From Dolomedes plantarius (lineage: Eukaryota; Arthropoda; Arachnida; Araneae; Dolomedidae), in NCBI GenBank assembly GCA_907164885.2, contig OU015499.1:163455629-163519628 (forward strand): a stretch of DNA of 64,000 nucleotides, read 5' to 3'. This document shows, piece by piece, positions 31,824 to 42,700 of this stretch. Both the position numbers and the translations under genes were made by a program. The notes below the pieces were generated by a model that worked only from the letters and a program-made list of their open reading frames with translations, was not told the origin of the DNA and did no database searches. Each line of letters begins with the position of its first letter. The stretch's first letter is position 1.

Positions 31824-32090
31824 ATTGGTGCAGAGTTCTCTGCCTCACGGTAACATTAGACACGTTCACGGTAACATTAGACACGGTATTTAGAACCACC
31901 CCCATTCCCGCCCGCAAGGTTTCTTTGATGTGGTGTCTCCCCCGACCCCGCTCGACACCATTTGACCCGCTGACCCCACACCCTTTCTTTGATGGACCGC
32001 CAGATGAGGCGATCCACGCATAGTACAGAGTACAGAGTGAACATAAATCACTGGATTCCCCAAGGCACAGGCAGATAACTCTGCACCAAT
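31824..32090. mobile_element. 267 bp miniature inverted-repeat element
   Basis: Inverted ends ATTGGTGCAGAGTTCTCTGC (31824 on) and, reversed from 32090, ATTGGTGCAGAGTTATCTGC differ at one position over about 20 bp. The interior is GC-richer than the host and contains CACGGTAACATTAGACACG twice in tandem (31857-31896). The flanks contain ATAT on both sides. It lies between Copia integrase-tail segments. Confidence 0.85.
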
Positions 32091-32286
32091 GTATATGCAC
32101 CATAACGACTTGAAGCTATCTAGGAGAGCGCGCGGACGCCCATGCATCGTTCACACAGGAAATGTAGGTCGACCAAGGAAAGAGTATTCTGACCAAAGTG
32201 ATGACACAACAAATCAGGCACAAATTGCTGAAATTCCAATTAACGTAGCACTAAATAAATCCGAATCAAATGAATGGAACCTCGCC
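32091..32286 (+). pseudogene. Copia linker between integrase and reverse transcriptase
   Basis: The frame reads LSRRARGRPCIVHTGNVGRPRKEY and then NKSESNEWNLALANEM, the proline- and lysine-rich linker and RT start of Copia pol. It breaks at a palindromic rearrangement (32287-32369). Confidence 0.8.
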
Positions 32287-32369
32287 CTAGCTAACGAAAT
32301 GCAATGTATTTGGAAATCATTGCATTTCGTTAGCTAGAAAATGATTAGCTAACGAAAGCTTTCGTTAGC
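32287..32369. repeat. Two adjacent palindromes in the RT start
   Basis: A 20 bp arm at 32287-32306 is repeated exactly in reverse at 32318-32337 around an 11-base loop. A perfect 22 bp palindrome built on the same word (GCTAACGAAAG and its reverse complement) follows at 32348-32369. Copia relatives have simple coding sequence here, so this is a local rearrangement that broke the frame. Confidence 0.92.
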
Positions 32370-33060
32370 GTCAGAAAATGATACTATCGAACTAATAGAA
32401 AGGACAAAAAATGTAAATGTGATAGGTAGTAGGTTTGTGTTAAGAAATAAATATAATTCAGATGGAAGCATTGAGCGTCGGAATTCAGGCCTTATCACTC
32501 AAGGTTTCTCGCAAGAGCCAGGTATAGACTTTGCGAAACATTTGCTCCTGTTGCTCGCCACAGCTCTATAAGATTACTAGCAGCCTTAGCAACTAAATTT
32601 GGTGTACCCATTCATCATTTTGATATAACTACAGCTTATCTAAATGGAACGCTTGAAGGGGACATTTTTTTTGGAATGCCGCAAATATTTTAACGAGGTA
32701 CTTTTAAGTACTATGCGAGACGAAAATAAAAACGGTAAAATATTTAAAACAGCAGAAAAGATGTTAAATGACTTTCAAAGTGGAAATAAAGTTTCTAAAG
32801 TAAAGAAATAATTCTATGGTCTAAAACAATCAGGTCAAAGGTGGTTTTTAAAAATTGACGAAATTCTATAAGGTTTTGGAGCTAAAAATACCAGTTCAGA
32901 TTCGTGTGTAAATTTTTTGAGTTCAAAATGAGAAATTAACTTTACTAACAATTTATGTAGACGATATTTTAATTGTGTCCCGAAGTGATTCCTAAATTGA
33001 GAAAACACCTAGAAAAGGAATTATATATTAAATATGTAGGATTAGTAAAACGCTGTTTAG
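32370..33060 (+). pseudogene. Copia reverse transcriptase
   Basis: The pieces read ELIERTKNVNVIGSRFVLRN, ITQGFSQEPGIDFA and HHFDITTAYLNGTLEG, then a YVDDILIV box near 32955-32980 (double Asp intact). Several frameshifts and stops separate them. The order is that of a normal Copia RT. Confidence 0.8.
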
Positions 33061-33803
33061 GGATGGATTTTGAACAAGGGGAGTAAATTATTACACTTAG
33101 TCAACCGGTTTACAGAGATTTATTAGAGCGATTTTGTATGGCCGAGGCCAATCACGCTTCACCTCCCATGGACATGCATGTTAAATTGGAGAAAAGCGTC
33201 ACCCCTACAGAAAATAAACCTTATCGTGAATTAATCGGAGGATTTATATATTTAGTAGTAAGTACTAGGCAGTTAGTAAACTGAGTCAGTTTTTTTCATG
33301 CTATGATATAAAACACATTGGATTGCAGCAAAACGTGTATTATTTGCAGGGTACAATCAACTATGGACTACTTTTTAGATATGAGGATAATTTCATTAGC
33401 TATACTGACGCCGACTGGGGAAATTGTGTAGAACACAGGAGATCTTACACTGACTACTGCTTTAAGTGGAAATGCGATTTCTTGGGAATCAAAAAAGCAG
33501 AGAACGGTAGCTCTTTCCTCAACTGAGCCGAAATATATGTCATTAACTGAAGGTGTTAAAGAGGCAATTTATCTTCGTAAGATCTTGACAGAATTAGATT
33601 TGAAAGATTTAGCAAATTTAAATATGTTCGCCGATAATGCTGGCGAGCTTAAATTTGCAAAGAATCCTATACATCACAATCGGACAAAACACACAGACAT
33701 ACGACATCATTTCGTCCGACAAGCTTTAAACGATGAACTAGTAAACGCAAGTTTCGTACGTACGAAAAAAATTGGCGCCGATATATTCACGAAAGGACTA
33801 AGC
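33061..33803 (+). pseudogene. Copia RT end and RNase H
   Basis: The sequence reads YTDADWGNCVEHRRSYTDY (33390-33455), SKKQRTVALSSTEPKYMSL and FADNAGELKFAKNPIHHNRTKH (33630-33690), then FTKGLSQ. These are the Copia RNase H landmarks, including the H-x-R-x-KH box. A frame change lies near 33510. The final codons are interrupted by the hAT insertion. Confidence 0.88.
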
Positions 33804-34329
33804 CAGTGGTCGGCAAACTCATTTGTCAACAGAGCCAAATGTCAAAAGTACAACGACTGAAATATCTTTTGAGAGCCAAATGTTTTAAACTTAAACTATA
33901 TAGGCAGGTGCATTGTGATTAATTTAATTAGGATACTCCAAAGCTGGCCTTTGCTAAAAAGTCCTCAATCTGAATAAGGTACGTTCGCTGAAGTCGACCC
34001 CTTCCAACCCATCCATCCACACTCGTCTTGTATACTTATTTCATCTATCTCCTTTAGTTCATCCTCTCTGTATGTCCAAAACATCTCAACATACCTTTCT
34101 CAATCCTCGACACTACATCTTCTATCACTCCATAGCGCTCCCTAACATTAACTTAATAAACTGTACTTAAAGTTTTTTTAAGTCTTAGTTAAACTATAGG
34201 TACGTTGAATAAAACTTGATATCATACTTAATATCGATATTACTTATTGGTAAAATTAAATTGTAAAGTATCGATAAAATTAAATCATGACAATGACAGA
34301 CAAACACTAATATGAACAATGGCTTCGCA

Positions 34330-36640
34330 TCTCCTTGGAAAGTTTGGGTAAGTCAAGTTTGTATGTTGTTTTATATTTTAGGCACAATTCGAGGTTCTCA
34401 TCAATAAGATGACTTCTCAATTTACTCTTGATAAGGTTCATTCTTGAAAATGATTGTTCGTATGAATATGTAGATCCGAATAAGAAAGAACAGCAAATAC
34501 TAGTTTTTCCAGGTGATTATATGAGTCAGCAATACTATTCTAGGTGTTAAAAATCATATCTTCCTTCTCCAGATCTCTCAAAGCAGACCACTTGTGCTGT
34601 GAACTAAGTTCCCGTTTGTTTATCTCCAATATTTCTATATCAGCCCAAAGACGTTCAAATTTCGAACTCCACATTTCTTTGTTTTTTAAATCCAGTAACT
34701 GCATTTCAAAGCTTCTAATGTCAATATTTAAGGGTTTTGTTTGATCTTGGAGCGCTACGTCATTTTTTGCTACACAAGGGATAATTAGACCGGGACCTAC
34801 TGCTTAAAGCCGATTCCGAACGGTTACAAACATCCATGATTGTGGGACTCGAACCCACAGACTCTGGTACCGAAGGCCAACACCCTAGCCATTCGGCCAT
34901 CGCCCGACTCAATATTAAAGGGAGAAAAATTTAATTCTTCAAGAGTTCGAAAATGAGTTACAGTAGCAATAAGAGGTTTTTTAACAGAAGCTAACGTCGC
35001 TTTGTTGTTTGTGACTTCCTGAAACCTGTCGAGAAAAGCTTCCCTAATATTTAAAAGTGTTGTTTTGAAATAGAAAATGACAATATCAGAATTATTTTCT
35101 TGGCGATGTTTCAACAGGCTTAGAAAGAGAATCTAAGTTTCTCTATCAAAATCTTGAGTAAAAAGAGATAATTTGTTTTTGAATGAAATGACTTCTAACA
35201 TCGAAAAAATTGTGCATTCTTTCTCCTCTGGTTTTCGACTAAGGCGACAATGGACTTTCAGATTGACAAAATTATGTCCCCAAAACGATTTTTTTTTCTT
35301 CCAGAAAACGATTCTGCAACTCATCAGCTTTAAATTTAAAAAAAAAAATACGTTGATCCGATCATTATTAACTGAGTTATAAGTATTATTTTAAACGTAA
35401 ACAATGGAAATGTTAGTCAAATTAAAACTTTAAATGCCATTTTCTCAAAACAAGTTTTCATGTCGTTTCGGTGAGTTCAAAATGTTCCATGCGTCATAAT
35501 TTCTCTTGAATTTTCATAGAACTTCATAAAATGATTATTTATATATGTTAGAATAAAACTTAGTAATCAATCCATTATACTATTTTAAAACAACTTAAAA
35601 TTTATACAATAAAAATATTTTTTTTGATAAAATTTTGCATAAAATGACCTATTTTTATCGATTTCTTTTCTAGTTTTTATAAATATGACTGTAAATCAAA
35701 TATTGCTACTAACTTTTATTATAACTGTATAACGCTAACTTAAGAGAGAAAATTAGATATCTGAGACAAAAATTAATACGCATGGAGCATTTTTAATAGA
35801 GTAATTAATAAACTGATTTTCATTAATATCTTAATTAATTACATTCTGATTTTTTTAAAATTTAGAATTTCCATCTCTAAACAACATTGTATAAGTATAC
35901 AAAATTTCATAGCAATTGGTTGATAAATAAAAAAAAAGTTTTTCATGGTCCATTGTTGTTTTTCATGGTCCATAAGCTGATTTAGATGAGAAGTAACGTC
36001 TCCCATGAAATAAAATTTCTGGATCCACTGATCGTTCGTTAGTTCTGGATAGTAAACACCCTTCTCAAGGAGAAATGCTTTAATTTCTGTTTTTTAAGAA
36101 AGCGAAACTTTTCAAAACGTTTCCTCTTGAAAACCAACGTATCTTGTTATGCAGCAGAAAATCTGCGTACTCACTCTCCATTTCAACTAAAAAGTCTTTA
36201 AATTGGCGATGATTAAGAGATTCATCTATAATGGAGTTGATAATCTTAATCACCAATTTCATAACTTTGCAAATTTCTTCTGAAAATGTCTTCGCCCAAA
36301 GCGCATCTAGATGAATGATGCAATGGTAATGGACTCATTGTAAGTACCTCGTGATTTTTCTCTCGAAATAGCAACAAACCCGTTTCTTACGCCGGTCATA
36401 CTTTTCGCCCCATCTGTTGAAATTGAGACAATTTTATCGAGTAGAATATGAATTTTTTTCAATACACTCAATTGCAGCATTTGCTATATCCTCTCCACGT
36501 GTTTGACCTTTGAGTGACAATAATTCCAAATGTCCTTCTTTAGAACCTGTAGATGAAATAAATCGTACAAAAAGTGAAACTAGCGCTGTATCATTTATGT
36601 CACAAGACTCGTCAACTGCTATTGATAAAGCTAAAGCCAA
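34330..36640 (-). pseudogene. hAT transposase (GTF2IRD2/ZBED-like), broken
   Basis: From 36640 down: SIAVDESCDINDTALVSLFV and GQTRGEDIANAAIECIE, the first catalytic Asp region. Next come NHRQFKDFLVEMESEYADFL and RWFSRGNVLKSF (36080-36262), then a middle segment near 35114-34924 (FLDRFQEV). The C-terminal dimerisation block is near 34480-34330 (RMNLIKSKLRSHLIDENLE). There are many frame breaks and a SINE at 34735-34908. Relatives include vertebrate domesticated hAT proteins, but this copy is dead. Confidence 0.82.
34735..34908 (-). mobile_element. tRNA-derived SINE with 14 bp target duplication
   Basis: The minus strand begins with a tRNA-like head holding an A box (TGGCCGAATGG) and a perfect B box (GGTTCGAGTCC). 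A unique body follows, ending TAGCGCTCCAAGATCAAACA. TCAATATTTAAGGG (34721-34734) and TCAATATTAAAGGG (34909-34922) flank it, one mismatch apart. A truncated copy is at 6906-6947. It lacks a paired acceptor stem, so it is not a tRNA gene. Confidence 0.9.
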
Positions 36641-37107
36641 TTTAAGATCAACGACTTGCTGGTTGGTTATAATTGAAGACCATTTAGACTAGTCCAGTGT
36701 TTTCTACCGAGAGACGCTCTCGGAAGTAATACATTGTAAAATACAAATGCAAAGATACGACTTGACGATACGCGTTGACATTTAATCTTTCTGGAAATGT
36801 TTTCTCATTAAGTCGCTTCAGAGCACTCGCCTAAAGATAGAGACACATAAACACCAAGTATGTAAAAATATAAATAAGAAAACCAGTCATGACGAAGTTT
36901 CAATCGCACTGTACGTGCGCGATATTTTGCACGTGGAATTTTGTAGAAGAGCCACACTCAAGGGGCCGAAGAGCCACATGTGGCTCGCGAGCCACGGTTT
37001 GCCGACCACTGGACTAAGCAAACAAAAGCATTTCAACTGTTTAAATATTTAGTGTATTGATGATACTTCTGTATCAAATTATTAATAACGTGTGTATTGA
37101 GGGGAAG

Positions 37108-37265
37108 TGTTGGCGCTAGAAATGCAATCGCAAGGTTACCAATACCCATGTGATCAATCTGTCAACGCCACCTAACGAATGAAACGATAAAGTCTCCTTG
37201 TCACCTGGATGTAATTTTGTCTAATGTGTGTATTATTACTATTATATTCTATTACCCATCACACA
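37108..37265 (+). repeat. Candidate Copia 3' LTR (158 bp)
   Basis: A purine tract (GAGGGGAAG) precedes TGTTGGCGCTAG, and the segment ends ATCACACA, giving TG...CA ends. ZNF-B homology starts immediately after it. No 5' partner is present to confirm the length. Confidence 0.55.
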
Positions 37266-37850
37266 TCTGCAAAAATATCTGTAGCCAACAATCTACAATC
37301 CAAACAAACATGCCTAAACATACCCATAAGCCACATATTCTTTGTTATTTCCTGTAAAAATTTTATATTTTATTACATTTATAAACTTTTTAATCTGATC
37401 GTAACCGAGCTTTTTCATCAGATGTTCATCTCTGGAATTTCTCAGAGCGTTAAACTAAATAATGATTAAATTAATTTTAATTACGGATAACTAAAATGAA
37501 TATAAAGGGCTAAATACTAATACTGCTAATACGTTATTGATCGGGCCGATATCGGTATTGTAGAGATCCCTACAAACCGAAACATATCAAATCTGCGAGT
37601 CCTTATGATCTGCCAGGACAAAAGAATAAGAATGGCTGAGGAACCTGGTGCCCTAATTACCCTAAATTTAAAATGCTCAGTAGTTTAATCAATCCAGAAT
37701 AATTTATAGATATTAGTTAATAGATATTTCATTTCCTAGTACAAACAAACTTTTATATATTGCTATTCATTTCATGTGAAAAATTTAAAAAAAAGCGTGA
37801 TGGTACAGTGTTAATATATCCCATTGAAATTCCTTTCTCCTCTCTTTGCA
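37266..37850 (+). promoter_or_regulatory. ZNF-B upstream region (putative promoter and 5' untranslated exon)
   Basis: Homologous to 5757-6335 upstream of ZNF-A, including TTATTGATCGGGCCGATA and GAACCTGGTGCC. It keeps the intact TTAA (37810-37813) where ZNF-A received its 2.7 kb insertion. It ends at a splice acceptor, a pyrimidine tract followed by TTTGCAG at 37851. Confidence 0.6.
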
Positions 37851-37965
37851 GGTTCTCGGTGCAGTTAGGTGCAGATTTAATGTGTTTGTGGTGTCCGAAA
37901 ATTCAGAAAGTCAACGTATTGCTGGCAGTCACAGTTTTCTAATTATCGTGTACAGGAACGTCGTC

Positions 37966-38856
37966 ATGGTAGAAGAGGAAATGTCAATTTCCAGCGTAAA
38001 TAGACTTTCCATTGAATGCTATTCCTGCGAGCAGAACCCTACTAAAGGAAAAGATAAATCCACTCAATGTGACACTTGTAGAATTAGTCAAACTGTAAAA
38101 AGTTCCAGTGCACAGATTCCTCCTGGTACCGAAGAGAAAATTTTCGAATGTAATTTATTTGAAGGAACATTTTCACAGTTGACCGCCTTAAATACACATC
38201 ATTCATATCAAATTATTGATAATCCTATCTGTACCCATACAGACAAACCTTTCACCTGCATTGTATGTGGGAAAAAATTGTCTATACGGAGTAGTTTAAT
38301 AACACATCTCCGCATCCATACGGGAGAGAAACCATTTGCCTGCACTGTTTGTGAGAAAAGATTTTCCCGACAGTATCATTTAAATAGACATCTCCGCACC
38401 CACACAGGAGAGAAACCTTTCACCTGCACTTTATGTAAGATAAGATTTTCCGATCACAGTAATTTGAACAAACATCTCCGCACTCACACAGGAGAGAAAC
38501 CTTTCCCCTGCACTGTATGCAAGCAAAGTTTTTCTATTCACAGTAGTTTGAAAACACATTTACGTATCCACACAGGAGAAAAACCTTTCGCCTGCACTGT
38601 ATGTGGGAAAAAATTTTCTATACAGAGTAGTTTAAAAACACATCTCCGCATCCATACGGGAGAGAAACCTTTCACCTGCACTTTATGTAAGAAAAGATTT
38701 TCTAATCGCAGTAGTTTTAAAGGACATCTCCGTACCCACACAGGAGAGAAACCTTTCGTCTGCACTGTATGTAAGAAAACATTTTCAGATCGGAATTCTT
38801 CAAATAGACATCTCCTCACCCACACGAGAGAAACCTTTCGCCTGCACTGTATGTAA
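37966..38856 (+). CDS. C2H2 zinc-finger protein, truncated by frameshift (ZNF-B)
   Basis: About 296 residues from the ATG at 37966 (MVEEEMSIS). A degenerate first finger ([10 protein letters not shown], second Cys and last His lost) and a spacer are followed by seven complete C2H2 fingers with TGEKPF linkers. The eighth linker reads THTRETF because two bases are missing in CACACGAGAG compared with neighbouring CACACAGGAGAG (near 38830). This shifts the frame and stops at 38856. Nothing upstream of 37966 in the exon is likely coding. It is a likely nuclear DNA-binding protein and a paralog of ZNF-A in exon structure, spacer and end sequence, but with a shorter array. It may be a pseudogene or a shortened functional gene. 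Confidence 0.85.
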   Translation: MVEEEMSISSVNRLSIECYSCEQNPTKGKDKSTQCDTCRISQTVKSSSAQIPPGTEEKIFECNLFEGTFSQLTALNTHHSYQIIDNPICTHTDKPFTCIVCGKKLSIRSSLITHLRIHTGEKPFACTVCEKRFSRQYHLNRHLRTHTGEKPFTCTLCKIRFSDHSNLNKHLRTHTGEKPFPCTVCKQSFSIHSSLKTHLRIHTGEKPFACTVCGKKFSIQSSLKTHLRIHTGEKPFTCTLCKKRFSNRSSFKGHLRTHTGEKPFVCTVCKKTFSDRNSSNRHLLTHTRETFRLHCM

Positions 38857-39014
38857 AAAAACATTTTCAGATCGGAATACTTCCAATAGACATCTCCGCA
38901 CCCACACAGGAGAGAAACCTTTCGCCTGCAGTGTATGTGAGAAAAGGTTTTCATCGCAGAGGAATTTGAAAACGCATCTCCTGGTCCATGGAGGAAAGAC
39001 TTTTAGTCTGCATT
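38857..39014 (+). pseudogene. Zinc-finger remnant in the shifted frame after ZNF-B
   Basis: In the +1 frame the array continues with [18 protein letters not shown] and [18 protein letters not shown], then [12 protein letters not shown] and a stop, matching the C-terminal end of ZNF-A. The intact ancestor therefore ended here. Confidence 0.8.
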
Positions 39015-39288
39015 AAATGTGATGAAAGGTTTTCTGAACTCGATCATGTAAAAACAATTTTCGTACCCACACAGAAGATACATTTTTTTCTTCACTGTGT
39101 AAGAGAAAACATTTCTTTCCGGTGTGCTTTAAAAACGCATCACCCTGCCCTTTCAGGGATGTAACTCACTTTCTACCATAGTATGAAACGTAATTTTTCG
39201 TCCCGCCGTGGGGAAAATGTCCTTTAAAATCGAATTCACACTCAAGTTTGACGGTGTTTATTTAAAGAAAATATCGCACGTAATTATA

Positions 39289-40233
39289 GGGGAAACCCTT
39301 GTACCTAGGGCCACCATGCTTTTTTTAAATAATAATTATTTTACTGCATTTTTACTCATTGGAGTGAGTGACAACATTGTTTCAAATCATAACAGCCATT
39401 TTTAATGAAAGCAAGAAGAAGCTATAGTTAAAAAGTCTTGATTTGATGATCAAAACTAAAGTTTTCACTTTAATTTGAAGTCTTATTTTGTGAAATTAAG
39501 TGCAAACTTATGTTTTAATGTATAGCAGATATGTTTTGTAATCCTTAAAGGAAAAAATGATATCACGACAAAGTTTGGTTTCGGCAGGTCTTAAGCTATA
39601 GAAGCCATTTTGCCAAAAACAACATCTTTTCCCCAGGGCCATAATCTTGTCTTGTACCTAGGGCCATGGCCTCTGGTAGAAAAGAGGTGGACGAAAACTT
39701 GGCAAGTGTAGAATTCTCACTGATACCCCCGAGAAAAATAAAAATCAAGCACAATTATTGAAAAAAGTAATTGATAAAAAAAGGTTACGAAATCTGTGTT
39801 TGAAACAGAAAATTTATGTGGGATCATTAAGAAGAGACTGGAGAAAAAACATACATTAGAAAGTGATGAAATAATAAACATTTCTTCCTTTAATACATTG
39901 CCTACAATTAACGTTTCTTCCTTACGAAGATTTTAGAAGTTGTGCGTGAAAGAAATAATGGATACAAATTGTTTTTTATTGTAAACAACAATTTCAGTGT
40001 TTGGAAATAACTGGCCTTTGGTACAATAGTGTTATTGTACCTAGGGCCATTTGCAATTTTTTTTTAAATTTTCAATATCATTTACAAGTTTTTTTTTCTA
40101 CACTTGATGTGACTTTTACTTAAAGAGAATAAAGCACGTAATGTATACAAACTATTTTTATTATTGTAAGTTAGTTATAAGTAAAGATACTGTCATTTGA
40201 AAATAGCCGGCCCCAGGTACAAGGGTTTCCCCT
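39289..40233. mobile_element. 945 bp TA-flanked element with repeated GTACCTAGGGCC motif
   Basis: Inverted ends GGGGAAACCCTTGTACCTAG (39289 on) and, reversed from 40233, GGGGAAACCCTTGTACCTGG differ at one position, with TA on each side. Copies of TTGTACCTAGGGCCA also lie inside at about 39298, 39652 and 40034. No transposase was found. ZNF-A at 11098 provides the uninterrupted site (CGCACGTATGGAT). Confidence 0.9.
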
Positions 40234-40471
40234 ACTTTGGAATTAATTTAGTGCTTTATGAAAATTTTCTTTTGAAAATATTTTTAAATGCATTAACGTG
40301 CTATTAGTCTCGACCCATGATCCTTGATGGGATATTTGAGCCACCCCAACTTCTCATACCTGTTTACACTTCTGGTTTTTATTTTTGTCTAATATGAAAT
40401 TATAATTTTTAAGATGTAACTGATTTTTTTACATCTGCTGTGTTCTGTATATGGGAAATAAATAAGTATAA

Positions 40472-40907
40472 TCTTCTATACTAATAAAGGGATAAGTGGA
40501 AGTCGAGAGATCACGTGACCGTAACTCATCCGGGCGGGCACCGATCCTCGAAAAAAAAAATGGCCGACAAATATACAAGAAACGGTGTAATTTTTTTTCT
40601 CATGAAAGTACATAAATGTTACATATTTGGAAAGAGCTTTGAAAACTAATATTTTTTTCTGCGTACACTTATTCTGTTAATTCAATAGTTTTAGAGATAT
40701 TTTCAATCTAAAATCACTCACTGCTGAGAAACCAAATCATATGGTGCAGTGGTGCTGCCATCCGTCGGCAGCGACGGGAATGAAAATTGAAAGGAATTTA
40801 TTCACTTGAATTCAATACATTTGTAGGCTTTTTTTCTTTTGTGGGGCCCGAAGTACATAAATATGTTACACGGATGGCTTGAGCGTAGCTAGGCGAAGCC
40901 CGGCTAG
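40472..40907 (+). mobile_element. Non-autonomous Helitron in the ZNF-B 3' region
   Basis: It starts TCTTCTATACTAATAAAGG and ends GGCGAAGCCCGGCTAG, with a short GGC-GAA-GCC hairpin before CTAG. The host reads GTATAA on the left and TGATATATAAAT on the right. ZNF-A has uninterrupted GTATAATGATATATAAAT at 11356, so insertion was exactly between A and T with no target duplication. Those are Helitron hallmarks. Length 436 bp. Confidence 0.95.
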
Positions 40908-41389
40908 TGATATATAAATAAATATCTTATAGCTTCATATCAAGACAATTTTCGCTTTTTTCTCTTTTATTTGTTTTACCGTAATTTAGCTTTTATTAGA
41001 AGATTATTTTATGTAATGTGCAGCCCAAAATAATATTTAAGGCGTTGAGTTTCTGATTATACTACTTTATTAAATATCGTCTCATATTTTTATGTATGAA
41101 ATATATAATTTGTATTTGGAACTCAACTGTTGACAAATGTCTATAAGTTACACCAAGTCACGTCTATTGAATAATGGACACTACTGGATTTTGCAAGATG
41201 CAAGTGTCAGTTTTTAAAGTAATAATGCAGAAAACACCGCCATGTATTATACAAAAAAACTAGCTGGTACCCGTCAAAACACGGCGGCTATATAGTAAAT
41301 AAATGCACTAATACACAAATTATACTCAACACATCATTGCAAAATGTTGAAAATCATAATAATGCGCATAAACAAACTAATGTGTTTAA

Positions 41390-41446
41390 CCTTTTCCTTA
41401 CGGGGTGGGATAGCATGTATCCCAAGAATACAGGCCCAAAATGAAT

Positions 41447-41529
<83 letters not shown>

Positions 41530-41606
41530 TTATTTATTTATATATTTGCTTTATTCTTCGGCTCGTATTCTTGAGATACATGCTATCCCACCCCGTAAGG
41601 AAAGGG
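41390..41606. mobile_element. TTAA (piggyBac-type) miniature element with (TA)n core, copy 1
   Basis: Inverted arms of about 50 bp (CCTTTTCCTTACGGGGTGGG...ATAGCATGTATCCCAAGAATAC) surround a long TA repeat. TTAA flanks both ends (41386-41389, 41607-41610). A second copy lies in the opposite orientation at 43654-43913. Confidence 0.93.
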
Positions 41607-42239
41607 TTAAGCGGCCTCGTTCTTAGTGAGTATCTAAAGCCAGATTTAAAAATGGTTACTGAGCATGCGCAGGAAGCAATTTTTCAATTGTAAATTATCG
41701 CTAATTAAACAGCGCAAAATAAACAATTTCCATCTGGCTTAATCTTATATTTCACAAACATAATTATCACAGAAATAGAAATGGCAGAGAGAGACTCCGG
41801 AATAAACGCGTTTATCATTAAAACATGTCATTGAGCTTACGCAAAAACAGTGAGTTTCTAAAACCATAATTTAAACATGCTACTGAGCATGCGCAGAAAT
41901 TAATTTTTAACTGTAAATTATCGCTAATTTATAAAAATTGCGGTTATGGTAGGTAATACTGATTACCTGTGGTTATCCCTGACCTCCCCGAGGCAAAAAA
42001 AATTGGCTAAGTAATTTATAAGAATGCACGATTTCTATGAGAGCCACATGCTAATTGAAATCCTAAAATAAACAGGAAATAATTTTTATAGGAATTGAGA
42101 CAGTTCGAAAATATATGTTGGTGTACTTTAACATGAGAAAATTAGTTCAAACTGTGATGTGAAAACAAAACTCTTTCTCCCCCTTTGGTGGAAAGCAACG
42201 GATAGAAAATCAATCCTCGATAGGCGATAAAAGGCCAAA

Positions 42240-42700
42240 TATGGCAATCCTACTTTATATTGAATCTACCGTCTCGTGGAGCTCCGCCAGATGTGAGTTC
42301 CTTGAGAATGGCTTATTAATTGCCTGAATCAATGAGCTGCTATCGGATAATATTCGGAAGGGTTCGATTTGGGTTTCAGCCCACAGTGTCGCTTGGATAA
42401 TGGCTTGGAGCTCAGCTTGGAACATTCAATTGCCGCTAGTCAAGCGGACCGACCAGGTGTGAACATCTTAGTCGTCACGGTAGGCGCGCCCGAGTCCGTT
42501 TTCGACCCATCATAAGGGCTGGATAGGGGTGATTCCCGGATGAGTACTGACTCTGCCGGATGGCTTTGCCAGATATTAATATTTTTGATATATTCTTCGG
42601 CGTCGTACGTTACACCGAATAAATCCTGCTTCACAACTAGTCGACTAACAAGACCTAGCGCTGCCTCGTATTTAAAACTGATGTAGCGGTTTTCTCTCAC
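42240..42700 (-). pseudogene. LINE RNase H-like fragment inside Helitron A
   Basis: The minus strand reads WQSHPAESVLIRESPLSSPY, then in shifted frames words such as ECSKLSSKPLSKRHCGLKPK and FRQLISHSQGTHIW. These resemble the RNase H region of Jockey/I-like LINEs. Helitron B lacks this part. It may be a sequence captured by, or inserted in, the Helitron. Confidence 0.5.

Larger units (their letters stand above)
33804..37011 (-). mobile_element. hAT transposon with perfect 8 bp target duplication
   Basis: Terminal inverted repeats CAGTGGTCGGCAAAC start at 33804 and, reversed, end at 37011. GACTAAGC is duplicated exactly at 33796-33803 and 37012-37019. Subterminal palindromes GCCACATGTGGC and GGCTCGCGAGCC lie near the right end. 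A decayed transposase occupies the minus strand and a SINE is inserted in it. The host is the Copia RNase H end. Confidence 0.95.
29280..37265 (+). mobile_element. Ty1/Copia retrotransposon, 5'-truncated, with nested insertions
   Basis: Plus-strand Copia pol pieces occur in the order integrase, then reverse transcriptase, then RNase H, followed by a short 3' LTR at 37108-37265. No gag, protease or 5' LTR was found before 29290, so the 5' end is missing. Insertions at 29678-30412, 30813-31693, 31824-32090 and 33804-37011 split it; each has its own terminal repeats, and target duplications are clear for three of them. Only about 3 kb of the 8 kb is Copia itself. Confidence 0.88.
39015..41015 (+). 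other. ZNF-B 3' region with polyadenylation signal
   Basis: Homologous in three blocks (39015-39288, 40236-40471, 40908-41015) to 10850-11475 of ZNF-A. AATAAA at 40457-40462 is the equivalent polyadenylation signal. The blocks are separated by a TA-flanked transposon and a Helitron that ZNF-A lacks. Confidence 0.65.

Noticed and set aside
34825..34905. tRNA gene on the minus strand
   Set aside because: A and B boxes are good, but there is no paired acceptor stem and target duplications flank a longer SINE unit.
41441..41626. Open frames rich in Ile-Tyr (also 43662-43862 and 53605-53910)
   Set aside because: They are translations of TA microsatellites.
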